From assembly GCF_014323725.1 (NCBI RefSeq), contig NZ_JABVED010000004.1:124001-188000 (forward strand): a DNA stretch of 64,000 nt. The letters run 5' to 3'. Source of the DNA: Actinokineospora xionganensis (lineage in GTDB: Bacteria > Actinomycetota > Actinomycetes > Mycobacteriales > Pseudonocardiaceae). Every line of letters begins with the position of its first letter. The first letter of the stretch is position 1. The notes beneath the pieces are model-generated. The model did no database searches. It worked only from the letters and a program-made list of their open reading frames with translations, and was not told where the DNA came from. A program made the translations under genes and the position numbers. Shown one piece after another: positions 30,285-39,284 of this stretch.

Positions 30285-30866
30285 ATGTCCGCCCGCACAC
30301 TGTCCATTCTGGCCACCGCCCTGCTGCTCGCCGGATGCGGTCAGACCGACACCCCGCCCGCGGCCGAGTCGCCGTCGTCGAACGCCCCGGCCCCGGCTCT
30401 GCGCGGCGGCGGCACCTTCGCCGCCTTCGCACCTGATGGCGCGGCAACCGTGTACAACGCGGAACTGCTGCCCGCCGGGTCCTCCGCGGAGGCCGTGGTG
30501 AACGCCTCGGACAGCGGCGTGCGCACGGAGCTCAAAGTCACAGGCCTGCTCCCCAACCGGGCCTACGGCGCCCACGCCCACGTGAAGCCCTGCGGCGAGA
30601 AGGGCGACGCCGCGGGCCCGCACTTCCAGGACAAGGCCGACCCGGTGACCCCGTCGGTCGACCCCGCCTACGCCAACGCCAAGAACGAGATCTGGTTGGA
30701 CCTCACCACCGACGCGACCGGCAGCGCCACTGCCACCTCCACAGTGGACTGGAAGCTCACCGACCGCAAGCCCGCCTCCGTGGTGATCCACGAGAAGGCG
30801 ACGCAGACCCACGCGGGCCACGCCGGCACCGCGGGCGCGCGACTGGGCTGCATCACCCTCAAGTAA
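30285..30866 (+). CDS. sodC: Cu/Zn superoxide dismutase-like lipoprotein
   Basis: A 193-aa secreted lipoprotein with lipobox LLLAGC (Cys18), a proline-rich linker and a Cu/Zn SOD domain: HAHVKPCG for copper ligands, AGPHFQ for the bridging region and GARLGC for the disulfide partner Cys. Expected to remove superoxide at the cell surface. The metal set is not textbook-complete around VVIHEK and THAGHAG, so activity is likely rather than certain. AAGGAGG precedes the ATG. Monocistronic by spacing. Confidence 0.85.
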   Translation: MSARTLSILATALLLAGCGQTDTPPAAESPSSNAPAPALRGGGTFAAFAPDGAATVYNAELLPAGSSAEAVVNASDSGVRTELKVTGLLPNRAYGAHAHVKPCGEKGDAAGPHFQDKADPVTPSVDPAYANAKNEIWLDLTTDATGSATATSTVDWKLTDRKPASVVIHEKATQTHAGHAGTAGARLGCITLK

Positions 30867-30983
30867 CTGTTCCGCCTCCCCGAGTTCTTGACATCCGGTC
30901 ACCTGACGCGGACGGCTGCGGATACGTTGTAGCCGTGGTCGTCCGCCGTCACGGTCCTCTTGGGCAGCCGCGGGTGGGTGTCC

Positions 30984-31682
30984 CTACGCCGCGTCTGCCC
31001 AAGGTAGGCCGATCTTGCGTTTGTCCAGGAAGTCGGTCAGGTCGTCCAAGGCCGCGGCGGTGCGGTCGAGGCGGGGTGGGACCTGCTCGGTGGCGAGCAG
31101 CGTGTCGATGTCGTCCAAGAGCGGCTTGAACCAGGCGGCGAAGCGGGTGTCGTCTCGCATTCGGTCTCGGAACACCGGGAAGCTGACGCATTGCGGGGGG
31201 CCGTCGGCCGGGCTGTCCGGGTCGATCATCAGGTCGCCGATGGCGCGTTGCTCGCCGCCCAGGATCAGGAAAGTGCCCAGGCCGCGGTCGGACAAGGTGG
31301 TGCCCACCGCCGTGAGTCGTTTGATCAATTCCCGGTTGTGCTTGCGGCGCCCCAAGTCCAGGAAGTCGACCTCGCGCCACATGATCTGGACGATGCACAG
31401 GTACCGGGCCAACCGGTACAGGGTCTCGTATCGAGCGTAGTCCTGGAACCGCTCGGAGCCTTCGCGGAACTCCTTGATCTGCCCGGCGACCGTGTTGCCC
31501 AGCCTGACCCGCAAGGTATGTGCGGCCTGCAGCAGGGGCACGTTGTACCGGCTCGCGAGGTGGCGCAGCCGAGCCCGCCGCTGCGCCCGGGTGCGGCGGC
31601 GTTCGAAGACCGTGCCGAGCACCGCGGTGACGACCGCTCCGCCGACCGACACCGCCGCGGCCAACACCGGGACCGTGTTCAT
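30984..31682 (-). CDS. Membrane-anchored protein of unknown function
   Basis: A 232-aa protein with one N-terminal TM helix (VPVLAAAVSVGGAVVTAVLGTVF), a basic stop-transfer stretch and a soluble, mostly helical cytoplasmic part. No family is recognised. The ATG at 31682 has AGAGGA 5 nt upstream; a TTG 24 bases earlier is less likely. It follows the YdcF-family gene by 36 bp on the same strand and may share its transcript. Confidence 0.7.
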   Translation of the reverse strand: MNTVPVLAAAVSVGGAVVTAVLGTVFERRRTRAQRRARLRHLASRYNVPLLQAAHTLRVRLGNTVAGQIKEFREGSERFQDYARYETLYRLARYLCIVQIMWREVDFLDLGRRKHNRELIKRLTAVGTTLSDRGLGTFLILGGEQRAIGDLMIDPDSPADGPPQCVSFPVFRDRMRDDTRFAAWFKPLLDDIDTLLATEQVPPRLDRTAAALDDLTDFLDKRKIGLPWADAA

Positions 31683-31718
31683 CCTGTTCCTCTCCACCCG
31701 TGACAACCGGTGGGCACC

Positions 31719-32693
31719 CTATCCGAGCACCAGCAGCAGGTACGCCGCCACGAGGAGTCCACAGGCCACCACGTGGGCGCCCCTGTGCCGGATCATGATG
31801 GCGACGAACTCGCGCAGGAACGCGCTGGGCAGGAAGTAGAAGGCTGTCGGCGAGCCGATCACGTCCACCGGCAGGCGCAGGGATCGGGCCACCATGGCGG
31901 TGCGGAAAACGTGGAAGTTGTTGGTGACGGCGGCGACCCGGTCGGTCGGGGGATCGAGCAGGGCGAGGCTGAGGCGGAGGTTCTCCTCGGTGGTGGTCGC
32001 CGCGTCCTCCACCAGGATGGCCTCGGGCGGGATCGTCCTGGCCACCAGGTAGTCCCGCATAGCGGCGGCTTCGGAGACCAGTTCGTCCCGACCCTGGCCG
32101 CCGGAGACGACGAGTCGCGGTGACCGGTCCGCGCTGCGGCGGAAGATCTCCGCGCCACGGTCGAGGCGACTGGCCAGAAGAGGTGGCACTCGGTCGCCGA
32201 TGAGGCCGGACCCCAGGACGATGACCGCGTCGAACCCGGACCGTCGGCCGGTGCGGCCGTAGATGATCGCGTACAGCAGCAGGCTTCCGAACAGGAACCC
32301 GACGTACCCCACGACGACGACCAGCGCACCCGAGGTGACGGCGATCCAGCCGACCTCGTCCGCGGCCGCGATCAGGAAGACCGCGTCGAGCCCCAGGATG
32401 CCGAAGCCGGTCAGCAGGGACAGCAGGTTGCCGAGCCTGCGGCCCTCGCGCAGGACCATGAACAGTCCGTTGACCACCAGCGCGACCGGCAACGCCAAGG
32501 CCAGCAGCAGCAACACCACCACGACACCGACGCCGACCACTTCCTCCGCCGCGGACGACAGGGCCCACAGCAGCAGGAACATCAGCGTGAGACCCAGCCA
32601 GACGGCGTTGCCGATCCTGCGGCGGTCGCGGGCCATGCCCACCGCGAACAGGATGGCGGGCAGGATGGCGAGCAGTCCGAACGTCACGGGCAC
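31719..32693 (-). CDS. YdcF/ElyC (DUF218) family membrane protein
   Basis: About 324 aa. Several N-terminal TM helices (to about 160) precede a cytoplasmic DUF218 domain (DAVIVLGSGL, LVVSGGQG, AILVEDAATTTEENL, VTNNFHVFRT), followed by two more helices. The family is linked to envelope or vitamin B12-related functions but no reaction is proven. The start is unsure: the GTG at 32693 is the first that keeps the first TM helix intact, with no clear ribosome site. Confidence 0.85.
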   Translation of the reverse strand: MPVTFGLLAILPAILFAVGMARDRRRIGNAVWLGLTLMFLLLWALSSAAEEVVGVGVVVVLLLLALALPVALVVNGLFMVLREGRRLGNLLSLLTGFGILGLDAVFLIAAADEVGWIAVTSGALVVVVGYVGFLFGSLLLYAIIYGRTGRRSGFDAVIVLGSGLIGDRVPPLLASRLDRGAEIFRRSADRSPRLVVSGGQGRDELVSEAAAMRDYLVARTIPPEAILVEDAATTTEENLRLSLALLDPPTDRVAAVTNNFHVFRTAMVARSLRLPVDVIGSPTAFYFLPSAFLREFVAIMIRHRGAHVVACGLLVAAYLLLVLG

Positions 32694-32798
32694 AACATAG
32701 GTCCAGACCGCGCTGCCCGCCCCTGGAAGCCGCGGGGCCTGCGGGTCCGGCGCGGCTGGGGCGTTGGAACGTCGGTGCCATACGTGAGAATGACCGGT

Positions 32799-33140
32799 AT
32801 GGGTGTGTCGAGTGATCAGTTCGCGCGGATGATGGACAAGCTCGCCGAGGTCGAGCGGGCCGAGGCGCGGGACTACACGTCGTTCAGCGTGCGGGGCAAG
32901 CGGTTCGGGTACCACTGGCCGCGGACCAAGACCGTCGGGTTGAAGCAGACGCTGTCCGAGCAGCTCGCGCTGGTCGCCGAGCGGCCGGACGTCTTCGAGG
33001 TGCAGTTCACCGCGGGCGGGTTCGGCTGGGTCGTGGTGTACTTGACGAAGATCGACGCCGACGAGCTGTCCGAGCTCCTCTTCGAGGCGTGGCGGCTCTC
33101 CGCCCCCGAGCTCCTCGTCGACGAGAACCCGCTCCCCTAG
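32799..33140 (+). CDS. MmcQ/YjbR-like protein
   Basis: A 113-aa protein with the small MmcQ/YjbR (DUF419-like) fold pattern: a helix, SFSVRGKRFGYHW, TVGLKQTLSEQ and a C-terminal helix (ELSELLFEAWRL). The family has a DNA-binding-like fold but no fixed function. ATGs at 32790 and 32799 are both possible. Its stop overlaps that of the convergent esterase gene by two bases. Confidence 0.65.
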   Translation: MGVSSDQFARMMDKLAEVERAEARDYTSFSVRGKRFGYHWPRTKTVGLKQTLSEQLALVAERPDVFEVQFTAGGFGWVVVYLTKIDADELSELLFEAWRLSAPELLVDENPLP

Positions 33141-33982
33141 TACCCGTCGCCGACCCGTTCGCCGTGGTCTCCGAGGAACCTGAGCACCTCCGGCAACGCC
33201 CGTCCCCGGTAGGCGGGCCCACCCTCGCCGACCGTGACCGTCCTGGCCTTCAGTTCGTCGGCCACCCGTCGGATCCCCGGGTCCTCGCTCGGCGACCACA
33301 CCCCCAGGGGCAGCCGCACCAGCCTGCTCGCGCGGCGAAGCGGATCGGCGGCGCGCCAGGTCTCCTCCGTCGCCATGCCGCCGCGCGTGCGTGCTTCGGA
33401 CCAGGTGGTGAACAGGGTCGGGTCGAGCACGGCCACGGCGGCAAGACCGGGGTTCGAGGCATACGCGAGCGCTCCATAGGCGCCCTCGCCGATGCCCAGC
33501 GCCCCGAACGGAGTGCTCGCCAACCCGTGCCGGGACAGCCAGCCCGGGACCTCTTCGCTGAGCATTCGACCTGGGTCGTCGGCGCCGGTCGGCGTCCAGC
33601 TCGAACCGCCGCCGTCGACCGCGGCGACAGCGAACGGCATCTCCCCCGAGCGGGACAGCTGGGTCAGCGCCTCGACGACACCGAGGCGGCCGAACACGTC
33701 GGCGTCCTCGCCGTTTCCGTGGAACGCCAGGCAGACCGGCAGACCAACGCGGTCGACATCCTCCGGGCGGTACATGACCACCCGGACATCACGGCCGCGC
33801 GCGTACGACAGGGCGCGGAACACCGTCACCGGTCCGACTGGGGCTGCCGCGGAGGTGGCCGCCCGCGGCGGTTGTGGGAGCGGTTCGACCGGCTCGCGCC
33901 GACATCCGGCGGCGAGCAGGCCCGACGCTCCCACGAGGAAACCGCGCCGCGACACCCGGCCGACATCCACCCGATCCCCCAT
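33137..33982 (-). CDS. Tat-exported lipoprotein, putative alpha/beta-hydrolase (esterase-like)
   Basis: A 281-aa exported protein with a twin-arginine signal ending in a lipobox (SRRGFLVGASGLLAAGC). The mature part looks like an alpha/beta hydrolase: CLAFHGNGEDAD for the oxyanion region, GIGEGAYGAL for the nucleophile elbow (Glu stands where Ser is usual, GxSxG reading GEG) and a final GDHGE. The elbow lacks a clear Ser, so catalysis is doubtful. Its ATG overlaps the sugar-binding protein stop (TGATG), making it the third gene of the fucosidase operon. Confidence 0.75.
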   Translation of the reverse strand: MGDRVDVGRVSRRGFLVGASGLLAAGCRREPVEPLPQPPRAATSAAAPVGPVTVFRALSYARGRDVRVVMYRPEDVDRVGLPVCLAFHGNGEDADVFGRLGVVEALTQLSRSGEMPFAVAAVDGGGSSWTPTGADDPGRMLSEEVPGWLSRHGLASTPFGALGIGEGAYGALAYASNPGLAAVAVLDPTLFTTWSEARTRGGMATEETWRAADPLRRASRLVRLPLGVWSPSEDPGIRRVADELKARTVTVGEGGPAYRGRALPEVLRFLGDHGERVGDGY

Positions 33983-35019
33983 CACGCGCACGCCAGCACG
34001 TCGGCCCGGAACTCGTCGATCAGCTGCTCTGTCTTCGCCGTGCGCTCCTGGTCGTAGGTGCCCGCGTTGGCCGCGGTGACGACGAACGACCCCGAGTCCA
34101 CGACGGCGCCACGCCGGTTGTTCTTGCACTCACCGATGGACAGCTGGGTCAGCGCCCAAGTGCCCACGTAGGCCTGTCCGACCGGGTTCTGCACCACCGT
34201 CGCGGCCACGGTGCCGTCGCGGATGCCGTCGAGGATCAGCGGATCGTCGTCGATACCCACGATCTTGATCGGCAGGCCGGAGGACCGCACACCACGGACA
34301 GTCGCGATGGCGGGGATGTATCCGGTCGTCACGATGGCGTTGATCGACGCGCCCTTGGTCGCGACCAGGTCGAGGACCGCCTTGTCCGCCGTGGCCTGGT
34401 CCTGGTCGAGATCGGTCACCGTCGCCAACAGCGTCACGGCGCCCGCGGTCTCGTCCACCGCGTGCCGGACCCCCGCCATCCGACGCAAGGTGTTCGTGTC
34501 GACCGAGTTCCCGGTCAGGTGCACCAGCGTGCCCCGGCCACCGATGGCGCCGATCGCGGCCTTGGCGGCCTTGTACGCCGCGATCTCCACATCGGTGGCG
34601 AGGCAGAAGTCGGCCTTGTTCGTCGTCTCCCCCGGGCAGGACCCCAGCGACGCGACCACCATGCCGTCCCGCTTGAGCCGCGAGAACATCGCGTTGGTGT
34701 CCACTTGAGACACGGCGAACACGCCGAAGGCGGTGTAGCCCTGCGCGCTCAACGAGTTCAGGGTCCGGTTCTGCTTGGCCTGGTCCCAGTCGCTCGACTC
34801 GTCAAAGGTCACCTCGCCGACGGCGAACCGCTCCTTGGCCTGGGCGCCACCGACCCGCCACAGGGCGAAATAGGGATGCGGGCCACCTGGCACCAGTGCC
34901 ACCTTCACCTCCTTGGACCGCGAGGACTCGGTGACGGGAGGCGGCGAACCGCAGGCCGACACCAGGGTCAACACCATTGCCGCCGCCACGAGTCTTCGGC
35001 CGTTGCTCGCTCGCGACAT
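33982..35019 (-). CDS. Sugar ABC-transporter type substrate-binding lipoprotein
   Basis: A 345-aa periplasmic-binding-type lipoprotein (signal with VSAC lipobox) of the RbsB/LacI-like fold, with repeated strand-helix elements such as GYTAFGVFAVSQVD and KIVGIDDDP. It starts 2 bp after the fucosidase stop. No permease or ATPase gene is adjacent, so it may serve a transporter elsewhere. The likely ligand is a sugar released by the fucosidase, perhaps L-fucose (inference). Confidence 0.85.
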   Translation of the reverse strand: MSRASNGRRLVAAAMVLTLVSACGSPPPVTESSRSKEVKVALVPGGPHPYFALWRVGGAQAKERFAVGEVTFDESSDWDQAKQNRTLNSLSAQGYTAFGVFAVSQVDTNAMFSRLKRDGMVVASLGSCPGETTNKADFCLATDVEIAAYKAAKAAIGAIGGRGTLVHLTGNSVDTNTLRRMAGVRHAVDETAGAVTLLATVTDLDQDQATADKAVLDLVATKGASINAIVTTGYIPAIATVRGVRSSGLPIKIVGIDDDPLILDGIRDGTVAATVVQNPVGQAYVGTWALTQLSIGECKNNRRGAVVDSGSFVVTAANAGTYDQERTAKTEQLIDEFRADVLACA

Positions 35020-35021
35020 GG

Positions 35022-38000
35022 TCAGAGAATCCACTTCTGGGCCGCGGAGCCGTTGCAGGTCCACAACCGCAGGGCGGTGCCCGCGGCCGTGGCGCCGGCC
35101 GCGGCCTCCACGCATTTCCCGCCGATCCCGGTGATGGCGCCGCCCGCGGTGAGTGTCCACTTCTGGTTGGCCGACCCCGAGCACGTCCACATGATCACGG
35201 CGGTGCCGTCCGCCGACCCGCCGCCGCTCGCGTCCAGGCAGCGGCCGGCGTCCCCGGTGACCGAACCCGCCGGGCCGTTGAGGATCCACCGCTGGGCCGC
35301 GCTCCGGTCGCAGTCCGCGATCCGCACCGCGGTCCCGTTGGTCGGGCCGCCGGTCATGCAGCGGCCGGACACCGGGTTCACCAGGGCGACCGCCCACTTC
35401 TGCGCGGCGGACCCGTTGCAGGTCCACAACCGCAACGCGGTGCCCGCGGCCGTGGCGCCGCCCGCGGCCTCCACGCACTTGCCGCCGATCCCGGTGATGG
35501 CGCCACCCGCGGTGAGTGTCCACTTCTGGTTGGCCGAGCCGGAACAGGTCCAGCCGATGAGCTTCGTGCCATCCGCCGAGCTGCCACCACTGGCGTCCAG
35601 GCAGCTGCCGTCCTTGCCGGTGATCGCACCGGTCGTCTCGTTGTAGATCCAGTCCTGGTGGGTGGCGCCCGCGCAGTCCCCGAGCTGCACGGCGGTTCCC
35701 GCGGTCGAACTGCCGCCCGCGAGTTCGGCGCAGCGACCGGACTGCGGGTTGCGGATCGGGTTGCCGTTGACCACTGCGGGCGGCGGGGTCACCGGCGGCA
35801 TCGTGCCGGTCGCCCGGTACCGGTGGCCCGCGACCGCGGTGAACGTGATCCGGTCCCCCGTCCTGGTCGGGGTCACGGCTTGGCCGGTGGTCAGGTCGGT
35901 GAGGGTGTAGCCGCCGGAGAACATCGGGTTGCGGACGTTGAGTGTGCCCGCGTTCGCCGGGGTCAGGGTGAACTCGGTGGATCCGGTGGACGCCCACGCG
36001 GCGTCGACTGTCACGTCACCGCGGGCTTTGAGGCCGCTGACGGACCCACTCCCCCACGCCGCGGGCTTCGCGGGCAGCACGTGGATGTCGCCGGTCTGGC
36101 TCTGCAGCAGCATTTCCGTGACACCGGCGGTCGCGCCGAAGTTGCCGTCGATCTGGAACGGCGGGTGCGTGTCGAACAGGTTCGCCAGAGTGCTGCCCTT
36201 GAGCTGCTCGGCGAGCATCTTGTGCGCGTGGTCTCCGTCGAGCAGCCGCGCCCAGAAATTGATCTTCCAGGCCTTGCTCCAGCCGGTGCCGCCGTCGCCG
36301 CGCGCGGTCAACGACACCTTGGCGGCGTCGGCGAACGCTGTGGCAGGCGCGATCTGGTGGCCGGGGTGCAGCGCGTAGAGGTGCGAGACGTGCCGGTGGG
36401 TGTCGGTCCGGCTGTCCAGGTCGGCCTTCCACTCCTGCAACTGGCCCCACGAGCCGACCTTGAGGCCCGGGTCGAGCTTGCCCAGCGCGGTCTGCAGCCG
36501 AGTGCGCAAAGTGCTGTCGACGCCGAGCTTGGTGGCGGCGGCGAGCGTGTCGGTGAACAGGCCCCAGACGATCTGCTGGGCCATGGCGTCGCCCGCGGTG
36601 AAGTCGCCGTGTTCCGGGGAGTAGCTGGGCGAGACGACCAGCTTGCCGTCTCGCGGGTCGGTGCGCAGGTTCGCGAGCCAGAACTCGGTGGCGCCCTTGA
36701 GCAGCGGGTAGGCGCGGTCGCGCAGCAAGGCGGTGTCCTGGTTGAACGTGTAGAGGTCGTAGACCTGCGAGGCGAGCCAGCCATTGGCCTCGGGGAACCA
36801 GAACGCGGTCGCCCAGTCGTGCACACCGGTGAAGCCGAACGGGTTCGTCTCGTTGTGCACGACCCAACCCGCGGTGCCGAACATCTCGGCCGCGGTCTTC
36901 TGCCCTGGCGCCATCAGCGTCTCCACGAACCGGGTGAAGGGTTCGGCGGTCTCGGCGAGGTTGGCCTGGCCCGCGAGCCAGTAGTTCATCTGCAGGTTGA
37001 TGTTGGTGTGGTAGTCGGAGCTCCACGGCGGGGACGTCGAGTTGTTCCAGACGCCCTGCAGGTTGGCCGGGAGGGAACCCGCCCGCGAGGAGGCGATGAG
37101 CAGATAGCGGCCGTACTGGTAGAACAGCGCCTCCAGCGCCCGGTCGTCGGCCGAGACGCCGCCGGTGTAGGCCGAGCGCAGGTCGTCGGTGGGCTTGTTC
37201 GGCATGACCTGGCCGATGTTCAGCTTGACCCGGCTGAAGAGTCCATTGTGGTCTGCGACATGGGCGGCGCGCAGGTCGGCGTAAGCCTTGGCGGAGGCGG
37301 TGTCGACGGCGGCGGTCACCGCGGCGGTCGGGTCCGGGCCGCGGTAGGTCGGGTACGTGTCGGCGTAGTTCGTGCCCGCCGAGAGGACGAGTGTGGCACT
37401 GTTCGCGCCGGACACCGTCACCTGCCCGTTCCCGTTGGTGACCGTGCCACCGTCGGCCCGCACCTGGACCTGCGCCTCGAAGAGCATGCCGTTGTCGGCG
37501 AGTTTGCCCCGGATCTTGAGCCTGCCGCCCGCCGCGGTCGCCGCGAAGTCGGCGCGCGGCGAGGTGTAGCGCAGGGTGAACGAGACCTTGCCCGGCTCGC
37601 TCGCGCCCAGGCGGCCGACGACCGCGTTCCCCGGATGGCTGGCGAAGTACTCGCGGCTGTGTGTCACGCCGTTCGCGACGTAGCCGACCTTGGCGATGCC
37701 CGCGGCGAGGTCCAGCTCGCGCCGGTATCCGCTGTAGGCCGACGTCGCGGTGTCGATCCGCATGTCGCCGAAGGTCTGGTAGGCGCCGAACCCGCGCTTG
37801 GGCTGCCCCAGCTTCCCCGCGACCCAGGTCGGATCGGCCTTGCCGTCGCGGTCGATCGCGGACACGACCTCGTCGATGGCGCCGGGGCGCGGCGCGGTCC
37901 AGTTGCCGAAGTCGTAGCCCTGCGTGGAACCGGGGCCGCCGGTCCACAGCGACTTCTCGTTGAACTGCAGCTGCTCGGAGGCCACGCCGCCGAAGACCAT

Positions 38001-38198
38001 CGCGCCCAGCGCGCCGTTGCCGATCGGCAGCGCCCGGCTCTCCCAGTCGCCCGCGGGCTCGTCGTACCACAGGGTGTCGGCGCTCGCCGCCGACTCCTGT
38101 GCGGCCGAGCTGGGCGAGACCACGGCGATGCCGGTCGAGATCAGCACTCCCGCGGCGACAGCGGACAGGAGTGACCTCAGTGAGCTGCGTGCGCGCAT
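35022..38198 (-). CDS. Secreted GH95 alpha-L-fucosidase-like glycosidase with two ricin-type (CBM13) lectin domains
   Basis: A 1058-aa secreted enzyme. A Sec signal (to about residue 33) is followed by the GH95 N-terminal beta domain (WYDEPAGDWESRALPIGNG), the (alpha/alpha)6 catalytic barrel with DGNFGATAGVTEML near residue 680, and a C-terminal beta domain. From about 815 two beta-trefoils carry QxW repeats. Family members remove alpha-1,2-linked L-fucose or L-galactose. The lectin units should tether it to plant or host glycans. The ATG at 38198 has GGAGGG 6 nt upstream. A LacI-like operator lies about 35 nt upstream. It starts an operon with the binding protein and the esterase-like gene. 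Confidence 0.92.
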   Translation of the reverse strand: MRARSSLRSLLSAVAAGVLISTGIAVVSPSSAAQESAASADTLWYDEPAGDWESRALPIGNGALGAMVFGGVASEQLQFNEKSLWTGGPGSTQGYDFGNWTAPRPGAIDEVVSAIDRDGKADPTWVAGKLGQPKRGFGAYQTFGDMRIDTATSAYSGYRRELDLAAGIAKVGYVANGVTHSREYFASHPGNAVVGRLGASEPGKVSFTLRYTSPRADFAATAAGGRLKIRGKLADNGMLFEAQVQVRADGGTVTNGNGQVTVSGANSATLVLSAGTNYADTYPTYRGPDPTAAVTAAVDTASAKAYADLRAAHVADHNGLFSRVKLNIGQVMPNKPTDDLRSAYTGGVSADDRALEALFYQYGRYLLIASSRAGSLPANLQGVWNNSTSPPWSSDYHTNINLQMNYWLAGQANLAETAEPFTRFVETLMAPGQKTAAEMFGTAGWVVHNETNPFGFTGVHDWATAFWFPEANGWLASQVYDLYTFNQDTALLRDRAYPLLKGATEFWLANLRTDPRDGKLVVSPSYSPEHGDFTAGDAMAQQIVWGLFTDTLAAATKLGVDSTLRTRLQTALGKLDPGLKVGSWGQLQEWKADLDSRTDTHRHVSHLYALHPGHQIAPATAFADAAKVSLTARGDGGTGWSKAWKINFWARLLDGDHAHKMLAEQLKGSTLANLFDTHPPFQIDGNFGATAGVTEMLLQSQTGDIHVLPAKPAAWGSGSVSGLKARGDVTVDAAWASTGSTEFTLTPANAGTLNVRNPMFSGGYTLTDLTTGQAVTPTRTGDRITFTAVAGHRYRATGTMPPVTPPPAVVNGNPIRNPQSGRCAELAGGSSTAGTAVQLGDCAGATHQDWIYNETTGAITGKDGSCLDASGGSSADGTKLIGWTCSGSANQKWTLTAGGAITGIGGKCVEAAGGATAAGTALRLWTCNGSAAQKWAVALVNPVSGRCMTGGPTNGTAVRIADCDRSAAQRWILNGPAGSVTGDAGRCLDASGGGSADGTAVIMWTCSGSANQKWTLTAGGAITGIGGKCVEAAAGATAAGTALRLWTCNGSAAQKWIL
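35045..35550. repeat. 363-bp-spaced near-identical repeats inside the lectin region
   Basis: About 143 bp at 35045-35187 and 35408-35550 are nearly identical at DNA level, including silent positions. They encode matching parts of the two trefoil domains, 121 residues apart. This indicates a recent duplication or gene conversion. Confidence 0.85.
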
Positions 38199-38232
38199 CG
38201 AACGCCCTCCACCAACGGCGGTACCGACCAGT

Positions 38233-38250
38233 TGAAACCGATCGGTCATC
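38233..38250. promoter_or_regulatory. LacI-type operator-like site before the fucosidase operon
   Basis: TGAAACCG-AT-CGGTCATC, an imperfect palindrome with perfect core ACCGATCGGT, resembles LacI-family sites. No LacI gene is in the window. Confidence 0.4.
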
Positions 38251-38360
38251 GGATGAATCAGTCACACAGGTTGAACGTGAGCTGAATCTCGGCACACAAT
38301 GCCGCAAGGTGGCGTGTGACACAAGACATAGATCCGATGTATCTGGGCGTAGCGGCTGGT

Positions 38361-38822
38361 TTACTCCATGTTGCGCGCGAGGATGCCGAGGGTGGCCCGC
38401 AGCGCGGCCTCGGGGATGACCGGGAAGATGTTCTTGTCCCGGTACCGCTCCTCGATCTCGCTCCAGTCGTAGTACGAGGTCACCAGGGTCCCGATCTCGC
38501 TGGGCTCGAGCCGGTAGCCGTACAGGTGCCTGATCGGGGGCTGGATCTGCCCCGAGATGGTCCACTCGATGGCGGCGTCCGGCTCGAACCGGGTGATGAT
38601 CACGGTGACCTGGTATTTGCCCATCGGGTAGTCGTTGAGCGCCTCGCGGTCCATGTGCACGACGAACTCGTCGCCCACCTGCCGCACCGGGTCACCCTCG
38701 GCGGACTGGAGCATCCCGGAACTGTCGATCGCCACGTGCCCGCGCGGGTCGCACAGCAAGGCGAACACCTTCGCCGGTGGCGCGGCGATCTGTCGTTGTA
38801 CCTCGAATCGCTCATCGGTCAT
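38361..38822 (-). CDS. SRPBCC (polyketide cyclase/START-like) family protein
   Basis: A 153-aa single-domain SRPBCC protein (EVQRQIAAPPAKVFALLCDP start, ITRFEPDAAIEWTI middle, long C-terminal helix). The fold binds hydrophobic ligands; function unknown. No biosynthetic gene is adjacent, so the polyketide cyclase name should not be read as a role. Start at 38822; an ATG 18 bases upstream is possible. Confidence 0.8.
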   Translation of the reverse strand: MTDERFEVQRQIAAPPAKVFALLCDPRGHVAIDSSGMLQSAEGDPVRQVGDEFVVHMDREALNDYPMGKYQVTVIITRFEPDAAIEWTISGQIQPPIRHLYGYRLEPSEIGTLVTSYYDWSEIEERYRDKNIFPVIPEAALRATLGILARNME

Positions 38823-38888
38823 GACCCACTTTCGCATAGCGGGCCGACGGCGTGGTCTTGGTCGGTGGCCTCGGGCATGCTTACCGGC

Positions 38889-39206
38889 ATGAGCGCTCCC
38901 ACCGACACACCGCTGGAGATGCTGGCCCGCGTAGCGGAGGGCGAGCGGGCCCGGTTCGAGGGACGCAACCTGCGGGTGCGCCGCTCCCCCATCGTGCACG
39001 CGGTCCGGTGGGCGCCGTGGCTGGCGAGCCTGACGCTGCCCGCGCCCGCGTGCGGTCAGGGCTGGTCGGGCACGGGCGTCGGCGAGTTGCACGCGGTGGC
39101 GGAAACCGTCACCTGCTCGAACTGCCTGGCCTCGCCGACGGCCCGCGCCGGCGCCGCTCCCGTCGACTCGGCACACCAGATCGCCTTGCCGCTGCAGTTG
39201 CACTGA
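38889..39206 (+). CDS. Small hypothetical protein with CxxC-type pair
   Basis: A 105-aa product, no recognised family. It starts with a helical segment (TPLEMLARVAEGERARFEGR) and ends with VTCSNCLASP. Earlier single Cys in PACGQG, so a zinc site is possible. Another in-frame ATG lies at 38877. Its end faces a strong terminator shared with the convergent serine hydrolase. Confidence 0.6.
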   Translation: MSAPTDTPLEMLARVAEGERARFEGRNLRVRRSPIVHAVRWAPWLASLTLPAPACGQGWSGTGVGELHAVAETVTCSNCLASPTARAGAAPVDSAHQIALPLQLH

Positions 39207-39241
39207 CAGCGGGCACGTGCGCTTGAAAGCGCGGCACGACA

Positions 39242-39274
39242 AGCCCGCGCACGCGAGGAAGGCGTGCGCGGGCT
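39242..39274. terminator. Strong bidirectional terminator
   Basis: Perfect 13-bp arms (AGCCCGCGCACGC and GCGTGCGCGGGCT) around GAGGAAG, between convergent stops. Confidence 0.85.
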
Positions 39275-39284
39275 CATCAGGCTG

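Noticed and set aside
38361-38822. SRPBCC protein as a polyketide cyclase of the left cluster
   Set aside because: It is more than 20 kb from the PKS genes, and the SRPBCC fold is common in unrelated proteins.
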